Assembly (NCBI GenBank): GCA_002077045.2
Contig: KZ111148.1
Coordinates: forward strand, 444,677 to 508,676
Length of the DNA stretch: 64,000 nt
Direction: 5' to 3'
Source of the DNA: Rachicladosporium sp. CCFEE 5018
Lineage: Eukaryota; Ascomycota; Dothideomycetes; Cladosporiales; Cladosporiaceae
The notes under the pieces were generated by a model. That model saw nothing but the letters and a program-made list of their open reading frames with translations, made no database searches and was not told where the DNA came from. A program made the translations under genes and the position numbers. Shown here one piece after another: positions 19,095-28,739 of this stretch; within the stretch, counting starts at the first letter, position 1; every line of letters begins with the position of its first letter.

Positions 19095-20256
19095 GGCAGG
19101 TCGACAGAGCACGTATCGCGCAGTGACTGCTGTGGTCAATTGTTGCAGTGGCAGTGGAGAATGAATCGAGAGACATCCTTTTCGAGGATAAAGTATGAAC
19201 TGATACTGCGGTCGCGGTACAGAGTATGGCGAGGCTGCTCATGGAGTGGCTATGCACTGCGAGACTCCATCCGTGAGGCCGCACCCGTGAGGCTGCACTG
19301 CGCAGGAGGTGCAATGCCACCCGGTTTGGTGGCGCTGTGGTGGCGTGGTGAGATTGAGGTGACAGTGAACCGCCAATTGAGGATTAGCCATCATTGATCC
19401 GCTTGTTGAAGACGTCTGCGTTGACGGATCTTGAACGAGAGGAAATACAGCTCTGTAGAAGAGATGCGATGGTCTCGTCAAGGTCTCTTGACTGGTCAGA
19501 GTCTCGATCGATATGCAGGGGAAGCGGGATGTGGCGCGGTATGGTTTTTTTGAAGGCATGTCCCAGGGTCCGAATCTCCCATGGTCGTATTAGCTTGCCC
19601 ACAACAATGGAATATTGGATTGCCATGGCCGTGAGAGGCCCTTCAGCAGAGCGAAGATATTGCGGCGCGCATTACACTTTCTCACCGATAGCAAGTGACA
19701 GCAAATATCATAGCAGGTACGCTCGTGTTAACGCAGAAGCGTTCGGACTTTTGGAGCAACGACTGCAGAATTGCCTGCATCGGGCTTCGGGATGAGCTGT
19801 CCTATTGCTTGGATACATGTTCGGAGATACATGTGCATGCTCATCAACTGCGCCGCAACGCGAATCGATCTCAGTGGGGGGGTGCCTTGGTGCATGCCCC
19901 ATGTCCTGCATGCTTGCGCCGCTCCCTGGCGTCTTGACGGGCGAGGCTGCATGCACGGGTGAGCGCACAGAAGCTGTAACCACGCTGATGGATCTAAGGA
20001 TATTGCAGGGCAAAGGCATCAGAGGGTAAATCGCTGCTGCACCGATCATGTGAATACGGTTTGGGACAATTTGAGAACGGAGCCGAGCAGGATGAGAGCG
20101 AGGCAGGGAGTGAATGATATACGCCGCAGAATCGCCGACAGCCGCTAGCGGCGGGCTCAGCCTTGCCAATCAACGCCAGCTTGCGCATTGAAGCTCCGAA
20201 CTTCGAAGCTCTCGTTGGGAGGTACCACTACGGACTTGTATAAATCATTGCGCGGC
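19095..20256. promoter_or_regulatory. Divergent region HET/DHODH, copy A
   Basis: 1162 bp without recognised gene, mostly diverged from copy B except the last ~120 bases. These contain the palindrome at 20141-20152 and a CCAAT box (gccaatcaacg) just downstream of it. Confidence 0.5.
20141..20152. promoter_or_regulatory. 12-bp perfect palindrome in DHODH promoter, copy A
   Basis: GCCGCTAGCGGC, about 105 bp upstream of the ATG at 20257. It contains CCG-N4-CGG triplets of the kind bound by Zn(II)2Cys6 dimers. Identical in copy B (44605-44616) although flanking DNA has diverged. Followed by CCAAT. Confidence 0.45.
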
Positions 20257-22092
20257 ATGGCGGGCTCTCAGCGCCTAGTTCGCCTGTCAGCTACCTTGTC
20301 GTTCTCCAGTGTCTCTCACAGGTCGCGATCACTCCGTCAACATACCAGGATACCTATATCTCAGCACACGCTGCACTGGGGTATCCGCCGAGAAGCATCA
20401 ACTGCAGCGAGTGATGCTCGCTCTGCAGGGATACGACTCAAGAACCTCATATATGGCACTGGAATACTCGTTACACTCGGATTTGGCTACTTGTACATAA
20501 CAGACACACGCGCAAGCATACACCAATGGCTTATAGTACCCTCCCTCCGCCTGATACACTACGATCCCGAAGAAGCGCATCATAAAGGCGTATCCTACAT
20601 ACAAGGGCTCTTTGCCTTCAACCTGCACCCACGGGAACGCGGAAATGCAGATATCGAGCGGGGCGACTTGAAGGTCGAGGTTTTCGGACACGTTCTTGAT
20701 AATCCCATCGGGACGAGCGCAGGAATCGACAAGGATGCCGAGATCCCTTCCCCTCTCTTCGCGCTCGGGCCAGCAATTGTGGAGGTTGGAGGTGCGACGC
20801 CATTGCCACAGGAGGGGAACCCGAAGCCGAGAGTGTTCAGGCTGCCTAGTCAGAACGCACTAATCAATCGGTATGGGCTGAACAGCAAGGGTGCAGATCA
20901 CGTCGCGAAAACCCTACGGCAACGGGTGAGGGAGTTTGCGCGAAGTCTCGGACTTGGTCTTGGGCCGGATGGGGAGCGAGCGGTGTTGGATGGCGAGGCT
21001 GGAGTGCCACCGGGTAGCTTGATCCCAGGAAAACTACTGGCTGTGCAGATGGCGAAGAACAAGACTACACCTGACGGCGATATCGAGGCCATAGCGAGAG
21101 ACTACGTGTATTGCGTCGATCAGCTGGCGAAGTACGCGGACATACTGGTGGTCAATGTTTCGTCACCGAACACGCCTGGTCTACGGGACCTGCAAGCCGT
21201 GGGCCCACTTACAAGCATTCTATCGGCAGTGGTAGATGCAGCACAGTCTACGGATCGACGGACGAAGCCGGCAGTCATGGTGAAAGTCAGCCCAGACGAG
21301 GACTCCGATGAGCAGATCTCGGGCATTTGTCAAGCAGTCTGGGCATCAGGTGTAGATGGCGTGATAGTCGGCAACACGACAAAGAAGCGGCCAGATGTGA
21401 TACCAAAAGGCTACATCATGCCGGCTCACGAGGAGAAGCTGCTTACCGAGATGGGCGGCTACTCAGGACCACAGCTGTTCGAGCGCACGCTAGCGCTTGT
21501 GGGCAGGTATCGGGCAAGATTGGATCAAGGTCCGCCAAAAGATGCGCCGGCGTCTGCACCTTCGAAGCCAGCACAGCCAACGCCCGTGAAGCAAGCACCA
21601 AAGAAGCCTGCTGCGACTCCCACAAAGCCCGTGGTAGACGCCGCAGATGCCAGCACGGCTCGCGACGCCGCAAGACTGAAGCCTCTTACACCAGAAGCAG
21701 AAGCAGCCAGCAAGCAGCCCATCATCAAACTCCCTGAAACACCATTCGCGTCTTCCGCAGCCAAGCTCCAAGCCTCCGAGGTCGCAAACGATGCAGCGAC
21801 TTCTTCAGACCTGTCGACTCCGGCTACATCGTCAGCAGCGAAGTCACAAGCCGCGCCCACATCAGTGACTCCGCAAAGCCCAGCACTCAAGCCAGCTGAG
21901 CCAGCATCAAAGATAATTTTCGCCACAGGTGGGATCGCAACTGGCGAGCAGTGCCTGCAGATACTAAATGCCGGAGCATCGGTGTGCCAGGTGTACACTA
22001 CGATGATGTACGGCGGCGTGGGTACGATTACGAGGATGAAGCGGGAGATGCGTGAAGCCATGGGTGCGAAGCCTAGCTCCACAGCGAGCTGA
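20257..22092 (+). CDS. pyrE: Mitochondrial (class 2) dihydroorotate dehydrogenase, copy A
   Basis: Single exon, 611 residues from the ATG at 20257 (the frame is open upstream without ATG; the same ATG is used in copy B). The mitochondrial presequence is followed by a membrane anchor, LIYGTGILVTLGFGYLYI. The alpha/beta barrel has FMN/orotate signatures: NPIGTSAGIDKDAEI, FRLPSQNALINRYGLNSKG, NVSSPNTPGLRDLQ (catalytic Ser of class 2), and VDGVIVGNTT. A low-complexity insertion of about 120 Ala/Pro/Lys/Ser residues separates GGYSGPQLFERTLALVGRYR from the last FMN-phosphate site FATGGIATGEQCLQILNAGAS. It catalyses the fourth step of de novo pyrimidine synthesis, passing electrons to ubiquinone in the inner membrane. 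Copy B has 616 residues; the length change is in the insertion. Confidence 0.95.
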   Translation: MAGSQRLVRLSATLSFSSVSHRSRSLRQHTRIPISQHTLHWGIRREASTAASDARSAGIRLKNLIYGTGILVTLGFGYLYITDTRASIHQWLIVPSLRLIHYDPEEAHHKGVSYIQGLFAFNLHPRERGNADIERGDLKVEVFGHVLDNPIGTSAGIDKDAEIPSPLFALGPAIVEVGGATPLPQEGNPKPRVFRLPSQNALINRYGLNSKGADHVAKTLRQRVREFARSLGLGLGPDGERAVLDGEAGVPPGSLIPGKLLAVQMAKNKTTPDGDIEAIARDYVYCVDQLAKYADILVVNVSSPNTPGLRDLQAVGPLTSILSAVVDAAQSTDRRTKPAVMVKVSPDEDSDEQISGICQAVWASGVDGVIVGNTTKKRPDVIPKGYIMPAHEEKLLTEMGGYSGPQLFERTLALVGRYRARLDQGPPKDAPASAPSKPAQPTPVKQAPKKPAATPTKPVVDAADASTARDAARLKPLTPEAEAASKQPIIKLPETPFASSAAKLQASEVANDAATSSDLSTPATSSAAKSQAAPTSVTPQSPALKPAEPASKIIFATGGIATGEQCLQILNAGASVCQVYTTMMYGGVGTITRMKREMREAMGAKPSSTAS

Positions 22093-22441
22093 ATCAAGGC
22101 AGCCGCCTGTACAGACGTGACATGAAGGAGGTGTAAGTAATATGTACATAACAAAGCCCTGTGAATACAGCCCAGTCGTGGAACACCAGTTCACCCAACG
22201 CCTTTCCCTGCCCACCTTAACACTCTGCCTCTCCGGACGTAACACTCGTAGCTTCTGCTCGTATAAGTCAAGCCTCCACAGTGGTTTAAAGGCCCACTCC
22301 ACCCAGGAGAAAATCGATTGGGCTGAGGCAAGTGTCAGGCAAGCACACCCCTCAGTTCGGGCAATATGACGCGTAAGTCTCCTATCGTTCCTGCAATAAT
22401 GCACGTAAGCGCGCTGCAGCCTTCGGAGGGGCAGAGGACGC
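22093..22441. other. Convergent intergenic region DHODH/NNR1, copy A
   Basis: 349 bp of 3' flanks. Nothing recognised; diverged from copy B. Confidence 0.5.
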
Positions 22442-23152
22442 TCATAGCTTTACATCCTCGAGCGGTACCTCAGCCACTTGATCACTCCCCTTGTAAGCTG
22501 GAACATCAAAGCCATACTTCTCCGCCACCTCCCGTCCCACAAACCTCCCTCCCACAAAATGCCTTCCCCTAAACCACTTCACCAACGGCTTCGGTGCCGT
22601 CAGACTAACAAGCGCAGTAGGCATATACTCCTTCCCCGGTCCATCACTAGGAGGTCCACTTTCGATGTTCCAACTACTCGGCGCATCCACAGCCAGGACC
22701 GGAACTTTGGTGGAAGCCAGCGTAGCGATGACAGAGGGAAACGGTTCACGGACTTCGCCACTGAAGGAGAAGCCAAAGATGGCGTCGAGGATGTAGTCTG
22801 CTTTCTCAGCTGCGGCGGTGAAGTCCGTCACGAAGGGGACTTTGAGCTGCTCTAGTTGCGTTCGCAGGCGGGCGTAGAGCTCGTGTTTCGTTTGCTTTGG
22901 GAAGTAGACTGAGGGTTTGTAGCCGAAGTGGTAGAGGTGTCGGGCTGCTACGAGGCCGTCGCCGCCGTTATTGCCGGGACCGCAGGCGACGAGGATGCGG
23001 GGAGTTTTGCTGGGAGGCGAGAGAGTGTGGAGACATTGGGCTACTGACAGGCCGGCTAGCTCCATTAGTTGGTCGAGGGAGAAGGCGCCGGTTGACATTA
23101 GCTCGGCGTCGAGGGCGGCGGCCGATTTGGCAGTGAGAGTGCGGAGGGCCAT
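22442..23152 (-). CDS. NNR1: NAD(P)H-hydrate epimerase (YjeF_N), copy A
   Basis: Single exon, 236 residues from the first real ATG (23152, MALRTLTAKSAAALDAEL). YjeF N-terminal domain motifs: LMELAGLSVAQ, RILVACGPGNNGGDGLVAARHL (Gly-rich nucleotide-binding loop), YILDAIFGFSFSGEVREPF, and VLAVDAPSSWNIESG with the catalytic Asp region. It epimerises R- to S-NAD(P)HX so that the dehydratase can repair hydrated cofactors. Upstream, the same frame stays open and reads FPSTELLRFLRQQRHIST, a presequence-like peptide without ATG, conserved in copy B. This suggests a possible non-AUG mitochondrial isoform. Confidence 0.94.
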   Translation of the reverse strand: MALRTLTAKSAAALDAELMSTGAFSLDQLMELAGLSVAQCLHTLSPPSKTPRILVACGPGNNGGDGLVAARHLYHFGYKPSVYFPKQTKHELYARLRTQLEQLKVPFVTDFTAAAEKADYILDAIFGFSFSGEVREPFPSVIATLASTKVPVLAVDAPSSWNIESGPPSDGPGKEYMPTALVSLTAPKPLVKWFRGRHFVGGRFVGREVAEKYGFDVPAYKGSDQVAEVPLEDVKL

Positions 23153-23502
23153 GGTTGAGATGTGTCGCTGTTGTCGCAGAAACCTGAGTAGCTCTGTCGA
23201 TGGAAACGCCAATGTTGGTGATGGAATCTAAGTGGACATCGGTAATGACGTTAGCTTCGCTGCAAGCTTGTGATTGGCTGAAAAGCTAGTGGGCAGTACT
23301 GGAGGTCATCCGTGATTATGTCTTGGAACGCCGGCCTGGAAGATGTTGACCGAGCTTCGCAAGCAGCTGCTCTGCTTCGGCCGGTCTAGCTCTGAGTCGA
23401 TGAAAGCCGAGTCCGCGATCAGAACAGCGAGCTGGCTTGCAGCTGCCTCGCCAATCGTTGGGTGCAGCTCGAGCTGTTTTGAAGTAGGCTATATCGACGA
23501 GA
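23153..23502. other. Intergenic region NNR1/F-box gene, copy A
   Basis: 350 bp. It holds the in-frame non-AUG extension of NNR1 (about 23153-23226) and the 3' flank of the F-box gene. Highly similar in copy B. Confidence 0.5.
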
Positions 23503-24120
23503 TCAGTCGCCTGTCGGAGGGCTGCCGCTCCATGCGCCAAAGATCACGGCTTTGCCACTACTCTTGTGGTTGTTCTGTGCGTGCTGCTCCAGACTCAGTA
23601 CGAGATGTCCAGTGCGTACGTATACTTCTGCACAACAGTCAGCCCATTGCGCCATTGTTGCGTCTTCTCAAACTTGGCTTACCTTCAAATTCGACCTCGT
23701 AGCTCACAGGCACTTCCACGTCGCTTGCATACATCAGAGGCATAGCAGCCGCTCTCTGCTTCCGCTTGACCACTTTGAACTTGATGCCAACATCGTTATG
23801 CCTCGTATTGGCCCATAGCACGTTCGGATCCTTACTTGGGTCCAGATGCTCAGCGGTGTCTGTGCCCGAGACAGCTGCAGAAGTCGCTTCAAGCTCGCGA
23901 TGGATGACAATCGTGCTCTCGTCTGAGAATGATCGCGACTCACACATCCTCTTCAGCCAGTCTCGCCACACACGTATAGTGCTGTCAGTCACGGGTACTA
24001 TTGACTCTAAGAGCCCTCGTCTTGGCTCACGCTTGCCAAGATACGCAGTGGTGGCGAGTTGGGAGAACAGCTCATGCGCATCCACGGTGACAATGTCGCG
24101 AACGACTTCCTTCGTGTCTG
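23503..24120 (-). CDS. F-box protein, copy A, 5' part lost in gap
   Basis: Exons complement(23503-23627, 23683-24120, continuing into the N gap). The intron is 55 nt (GTAAGC...GGGCTGACTGTTGTGCAG), phase 1. The last exon encodes EVYVRTGHLVLSLEQHAQ... KAVIFGAWSGSPPTGD. The full architecture is visible only in the copy that continues into 48899-49483, where the F-box sits. 23701-24120 differs from 48241-48660 at only three positions seen. Confidence 0.85.
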
Positions 24121-24220
24121 NNNNNNNNNNNNNNNNNNNNNNNNNNNNNNNNNNNNNNNNNNNNNNNNNNNNNNNNNNNNNNNNNNNNNNNNNNNNNNNN
24201 NNNNNNNNNNNNNNNNNNNN
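24121..24220. other. Assembly gap, 100 N
   Basis: Exactly 100 N, a placeholder length. It interrupts the F-box gene of copy A on its left and the 3' end of ROT1 of copy B on its right. Reading frames drawn across it are meaningless. Confidence 0.99.
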
Positions 24221-25088
24221 GCCTAGGCCCCACGTACAACAAACCCCCCACGCCCGTCATAGCCAGCCCAACCCACCAGAGCCTCTCAGCATTCACATAC
24301 CTCACGACCTGCGCGCCCTCACTGCCCTCCAACTTGCTCTTCCAGTTGATCGGCACCTCGACGTCTAAGCCACGCTTACTATTCTTCGAGCGGGCTGTGG
24401 CCGTCGCGCTGGGAGGGTGTAGGGTTGTGGTCGGCAGCATCATGGGCGGCGACATGACGAGGTACATTGGGTTTAGCGGGGAGCCGTCGAAGCGGAAGAG
24501 GTTCAGGCGGGGGATGTTGTGGTAGGGATCGATGAGGTACTCATACCGCTGTGCCTTGCGTGTCAGTACTCGTTCGCCGCCAGTCAGTTCGCAGAATGCA
24601 TGCAAGCAATCATACCGTAAACAACTCCGTCTGATTATACCGCGTATACACGCTATTCCCGCCCTTACACGGCTCACTGAGCAACTGCCGCCCATCAATC
24701 GCAATAGGCGTCAGACTCAGACTCCCATTATCATTCATGACCCAACCCCCATGCTGCCACTGCATAATCCCCGAAGGGCAAGCGGGGTTCGCCGGATTCG
24801 AAATGGCGCGATAGTAAGCCTCCTCGTAATGCCCATCACCCGTAAATGAGTACGAAATTCCAGTGCGTTCCGGCTCGATGAGGTTCTCGTGTATGGGGTC
24901 GTAGAAGCCCTGTAGTGCTGTGTTAGTAGGTTTGAGGAGAGGGCTGAAGGGGTTGTGGAGTGGCGCACAGGGCCTGTGAGGGTTTTGTTTGATTTTGTCG
25001 ACCATGTGCCGACGATGTTGAAGGGCCATGTTTGGGCTGTGGAGAGGGCGACGAAGCCGAGTAGGCTGGCGGGGAGGGAGGCGCGCAT
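24221..25088 (-). CDS. rot1: ROT1-like ER chaperone, copy B (3' end cut by gap)
   Basis: Exons complement(24221-24554, 24616-24909, 24969-25088), the same structure and lengths as copy A at an offset of 24220. Signal peptide, GFYDP, GISYSFTGDGHYEEAYYR and DGRQLLSEPC motifs and the C-terminal anchor are all kept. Few residue changes (for example Asn to His in the INENLIEP segment and Ala to Asp near WVMN). It is cut at exactly the same base as copy A, which says more about the assembly than the gene. Confidence 0.9.
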
Positions 25089-25508
25089 GGTGGGTGGACT
25101 GTATGTCGTGACCAGACTGCGGTGGGTTGGGGCGCGGCTTCGCTAGATGGGTGCTGTAGAGGGCGGAGGATATAGAGTGCGTCGATCAATGTGTCGAGCG
25201 GTGTTTGTGGTGGTGGCCAGCGAGTGTAGTGGAGGGCGGCGAGATAGATGGCAAGATGAAGGGTGCGCTGAGCGTTCACCAAGACATGTCGTCGCGGCTC
25301 AGGAAAGCACGGGCCATCATGTCGCTGAAGTTATTCGTGGCGCAGGGCCGGACAGACATCACTTGTAGGTACCAGTACGAATGTACATATGTTGGAGAAC
25401 CCAATCCCGAACCCGAAGCACTATCTTGGACATGATCAATTCAGTGCTTCACCCTATATCATAGACTCGATGACTACATCCTAAGCAGCACAGCCGAATG
25501 AACCTAGC
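25089..25508. promoter_or_regulatory. Divergent promoter region ROT1/FAU1, copy B
   Basis: 420 bp. It lacks the ~60-base stretch present in copy A. No gene or specific site recognised. Confidence 0.5.
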
Positions 25509-26380
25509 ATGTCCTGCTGTCTGGCCGAAATCCCGCCAGGCGCGCTCTCTGCCGGTGCTCGAGCACTCAAAGCTCAAGCTATGAACCAGCAATTATCCAC
25601 AATGACAAGCCCTACGACCGACATGCGGGATGCAAAACATGCCCTTCGCCAGTCAATCCGCGCCAAGCTTCCTGCAGCATCCACCGGCGCCCTCGTCCGA
25701 CAGTCTCGCGCTGGGCAGGACCTGGTACTCACCATGTCTGAATACATGCATGCTAAGCGTATTGGAGTCTACCTGTCCATGCCCGTAGGCGAAGCCAGCA
25801 CTGACATTCTGGTCCGCGATGCCCTGTACTGCGGCAAAGCGGTCTTTGTGCCCTATCTCCATCGCCCAAAAGTTCAGACTGGAAAGGGCAGGCGCGTGAT
25901 GGACATGCTGCGACTGCAGGATGTGGCTGAGTATGAAGGGTTGGAGAGAGATCGGTGGGGCATTCCGAGTTTGAGTGATGAGAGTGTGGAGGGGAGGGAG
26001 AGTGCTATGGGAGGGGTGGGTGTGAAGGTGGGGAACGAGGGGAGGGCGGAAGTGGTAGGTGAACTTGACTTGATCGTCGTACCAGGTGTAGCGTTCGATG
26101 CAGAGGGGAAGCGACTGGGGCATGGCGCCGGATTCTACGACGAATTTCTTGCGAGGTACTGCGAGAACGGGAAGAGGCGAAAGCCGTACTTGGGTGAGGC
26201 TTCAACCATGTCCCGACAATTCGTGCCTAGTATCCCATCATTGACGCGTTGACAGTCGGGCTCTGCCTTGCTGAGCAGTTCGTCGGGAATGAAGTAGAGA
26301 TCCCCACGACCGAATGGGATTGGCAGGTCGATGCAGTGGCCGTTGGAGATGGTCGATTCGTGACTTGTGGACATGCATAA
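25509..26380 (+). CDS. FAU1: 5-formyltetrahydrofolate cyclo-ligase, copy B
   Basis: Exons 25509-26193 and 26256-26380 give 269 residues. The intron is 62 nt (GTGAGG...GACAG), phase 1, in the same position as in copy A but of different sequence and length. The active-site block GVAFDAEGKRLGHGAGFYDEF is conserved. The variable loop reads ESAMGGVGVKVGNEGRAEVV, quite unlike copy A, so this loop appears unconstrained. The internal ATG (25581) is again an alternative start. Confidence 0.9.
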
Positions 26381-26653
26381 GCACTATTGACTTGAGCAGT
26401 AGCGGCGTGAGGGCTACTCACATCGTTGACATGACCCATTGAATTCGCAGCCCGAAAGCCGGACTCTTGCGCTCTCTGTGATCCTCCCTTCAGCGCTCTC
26501 TGCGGTCTCACTGATTGTCGCAAGCTTGTGCCAGCCGGACATAGCTGCGCACAAGTCTCCCGTGGGATTCAGGGAGCGTCGGTATCGTCGATTTGATGAT
26601 TTTGCGTCCTTCCTGTGGTTGCTTGGACGTTTCAATGATACCTCCGACTGCGC

Positions 26654-27027
26654 TCACTCCAGCGCTTGTATCAACGAAACGTTGTCGCCCTTGAGTAATA
26701 TGCGCCCTGTGTCCTGATTAGCAAAACCGATCGGTCTCCGCATCTTTGCCTGCAGACAGCATAGGATTACATACCTAACGTCCGCCGTCCCCCATCCTCC
26801 ATCTCCTCGACCTTGACCCCTCCCTTCCCCTGCTGCTTCACCTCGACCGCCTCATCCACCACCAGATTCATAAACTCATCGAATCCGCGGATTTTTCCCT
26901 CAATCCGAATTCCGACTTGCTCGTACAGCCAGATCTGCACTGTGGCGTGCGATTGCAGCAGCTTGAAGATGAAGTTGATGGGCGGGAGCAGGACTTTGCC
27001 GCCGCCGCCTCGGGGTCGGCCGGACAT
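26654..27027 (-). CDS. SME1: Small nuclear ribonucleoprotein E (SmE), copy B
   Basis: Exons complement(26654-26706, 26775-27027), 101 residues. The intron with CTAAT branch site sits at the same place as in copy A. The Sm1 and Sm2 motifs are unchanged: the first-exon protein is identical to copy A as read, and GRILLKGDNVSLIQALE follows the intron. This is strong purifying selection compared with neighbouring intergenic DNA. Confidence 0.93.
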
Positions 27028-27420
27028 TGCTTGTTTGGAGAATGTGGGAGAGTCACGTGGATGGTTTGTGCGTATGCTGGTCGATTTGCAATGGGCGATT
27101 TGGTTGGCGGATCGCGGTGTTTAGTCCCTACAAGCGCATCTAGAAGTCGAAGTTCGCGACTTGATGCCAAGCTCTGCACGATCGTGCGAGGACTTCCGCC
27201 CTGCGTCAATGACTCGAACATGACATCACGCTGGAAATCCAATCTACCACGCGCTGAGCACGCGACATTGGTGAGCTCGTGCTTCTAAATGGTCTGAGTA
27301 GTCTTCTCGAGTATCTTATCATACCGTATATCTGACGTTGCACGACCACTAGCTATGCTTCCTCGATAACATCTTACGTCTTGTACATTTTGTTGATTTC
27401 TCTCCCGCATACAACGCACA
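27028..27420. promoter_or_regulatory. Divergent promoter region SmE/SAP30-like, copy B
   Basis: 393 bp, clearly diverged from copy A. Nothing specific recognised. Confidence 0.5.
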
Positions 27421-28093
27421 ATGCCTCCCGCCAAAGCGAAACCTCCAGCCGAGGACTCGAGATCCGATGCGTCGACGATCCGGGAACGACAGATAGCAGC
27501 CGCAGCACATGCGAGGAAGAGCAAACAGCAGACTCTCCTCAATGGCGGCAACGGGAGAGATCTCGTCCATGGGAGCGCGCTCAAAGACCTCGCGTTAGCG
27601 AGCGCAGAAGTCGGTCCCCCTGGCCATGAGGCAGGAGTCCGTCGAGCCTCAACCAACACAGAAAACGTAAGAACGCAAAGCTGATACGAGACCAGATGTC
27701 CTGGCACACCACGCCCCTCCCAATCTTAGACGCCTACCGCACGTCTCACTCCCTGCCTGTCCCGGCAGCGTTCACAACGCCCCTCCGCCAAGCTCTCCTA
27801 ACAAACCCCGGGATCGGAAGACAAAGTCCCACCATGGCGAGGTATAGAAGTAAAAGACGGGTTGGGAGGGAGGTGTTGGCTACGGCTGTAAGAAGACATT
27901 TTGGCGCGATGGCGGTGAGTGAGGGGGAGGTGGTGGCGGAATTTGTTTATGGGGTGAGGAATAGAGGTATGTCTCTCGATGTGTGACATCAACAGTTAAA
28001 GCTGCGGCTTTGAGGGAGAGTTGAATGCTGACGTTGGGGACAGACAAAGCATTTCGCGTACGGTCGGCGCCGGTGTATGTGAAGAAGGGTTGA
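27421..28093 (+). CDS. sap30: SAP30-like Sin3/HDAC complex subunit, copy B
   Basis: Proposed exons 27421-27666, 27696-27966 and 28044-28093 give 188 residues, exon lengths identical to copy A. The 29-nt first intron is again the only simple way to join the N-terminal frame to the Sin3-binding frame (branch site now CTGAT). The conserved core GIGRQSPTMAR...VGREVLATAVRRHFGAMAVSEGEVVAEFVY and the tail DKAFRVRSAPVYVKKG are intact. Because both copies keep the arrangement, a single sequencing error cannot be the cause. Confidence 0.8.
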
Positions 28094-28739
28094 GATGTGA
28101 AGATAATGTATAGGCGAGGCTCGGATTGCGTATACCCCTTTGAGTATGGCGTTATGTGACAGGAATCTGGCATTTGGACGATCATGTGGCAGACTCTATG
28201 TACCGGTCATGGAGTGTTCACAGTCAGCTCAATGTGCATATATCCCATAGACTGAAGGGCGTGCAGAATGCACCATCGCTTGAGCGTCACTCAACACAGG
28301 AAAAGTGCATGTACGAAGTCGGTATCTGCTCTACTCTGCGGATCCGTGGTTAGGACCATGGTGTGTCGCCGCTTCTTCATCAAGCAAGACGTAGGTACTG
28401 CTCATCTTGATGCTGCTGTGGTAGCGATCGCTATGTTGCTGGCCTCGCAGTACAACAAGTCGCAAGAACGCCAGCGACAGAGTGGCTGCTGTATCTCGCT
28501 AGTCGTGCATGCCAGACGCGCTGTGGCGGTCGGGCACATGTGCCTAAGCATAGAGTCTCTTCGGGGCTTTTAGAGGAATAATGTTTGGTCTGTTCATGTT
28601 CTCGATCATTCGGGAGTGATCGGAGGAGTTCCGCACTTTTTGATGCAGGCCTCGGTGATGCAAAACATATGCGACTGATGATGCATATGATTGTTGATGT
28701 ATCGACTCAGCCATCGCATCTCATAGCATATCGTTCACG
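28094..28739. other. Intergenic region SAP30-like/MDJ1, copy B
   Basis: Contains the counterpart of the conserved block of copy A, with a short frame from the ATG at 28358 to 28573. An upstream ATG of copy A is GTG here. Confidence 0.3.

Larger units (their letters stand above)
1..24120. repeat. Block A: first copy of a ~24.3 kb duplicated segment
   Basis: Colinear with 24221-48798 over its whole length, with the same 14 genes in the same order and orientation. The first base equals the first base after the gap at 24221 (both begin gcctaggccccacgtacaac). The last base (24120) corresponds to 48660 in copy B. The coordinate offset is 24220 at the left and 24540 at the right, so B carries about 320 bp net extra, mainly a 443 bp insertion upstream of the collagen-like gene. 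Best read as one haplotype or homeolog of a single locus. Confidence 0.95.

Noticed and set aside
23766..24704. Long open frames running across the N gaps (also at 48179-49343)
   Set aside because: N runs translate as X and join unrelated contig ends, so the apparent fusions are artefacts.
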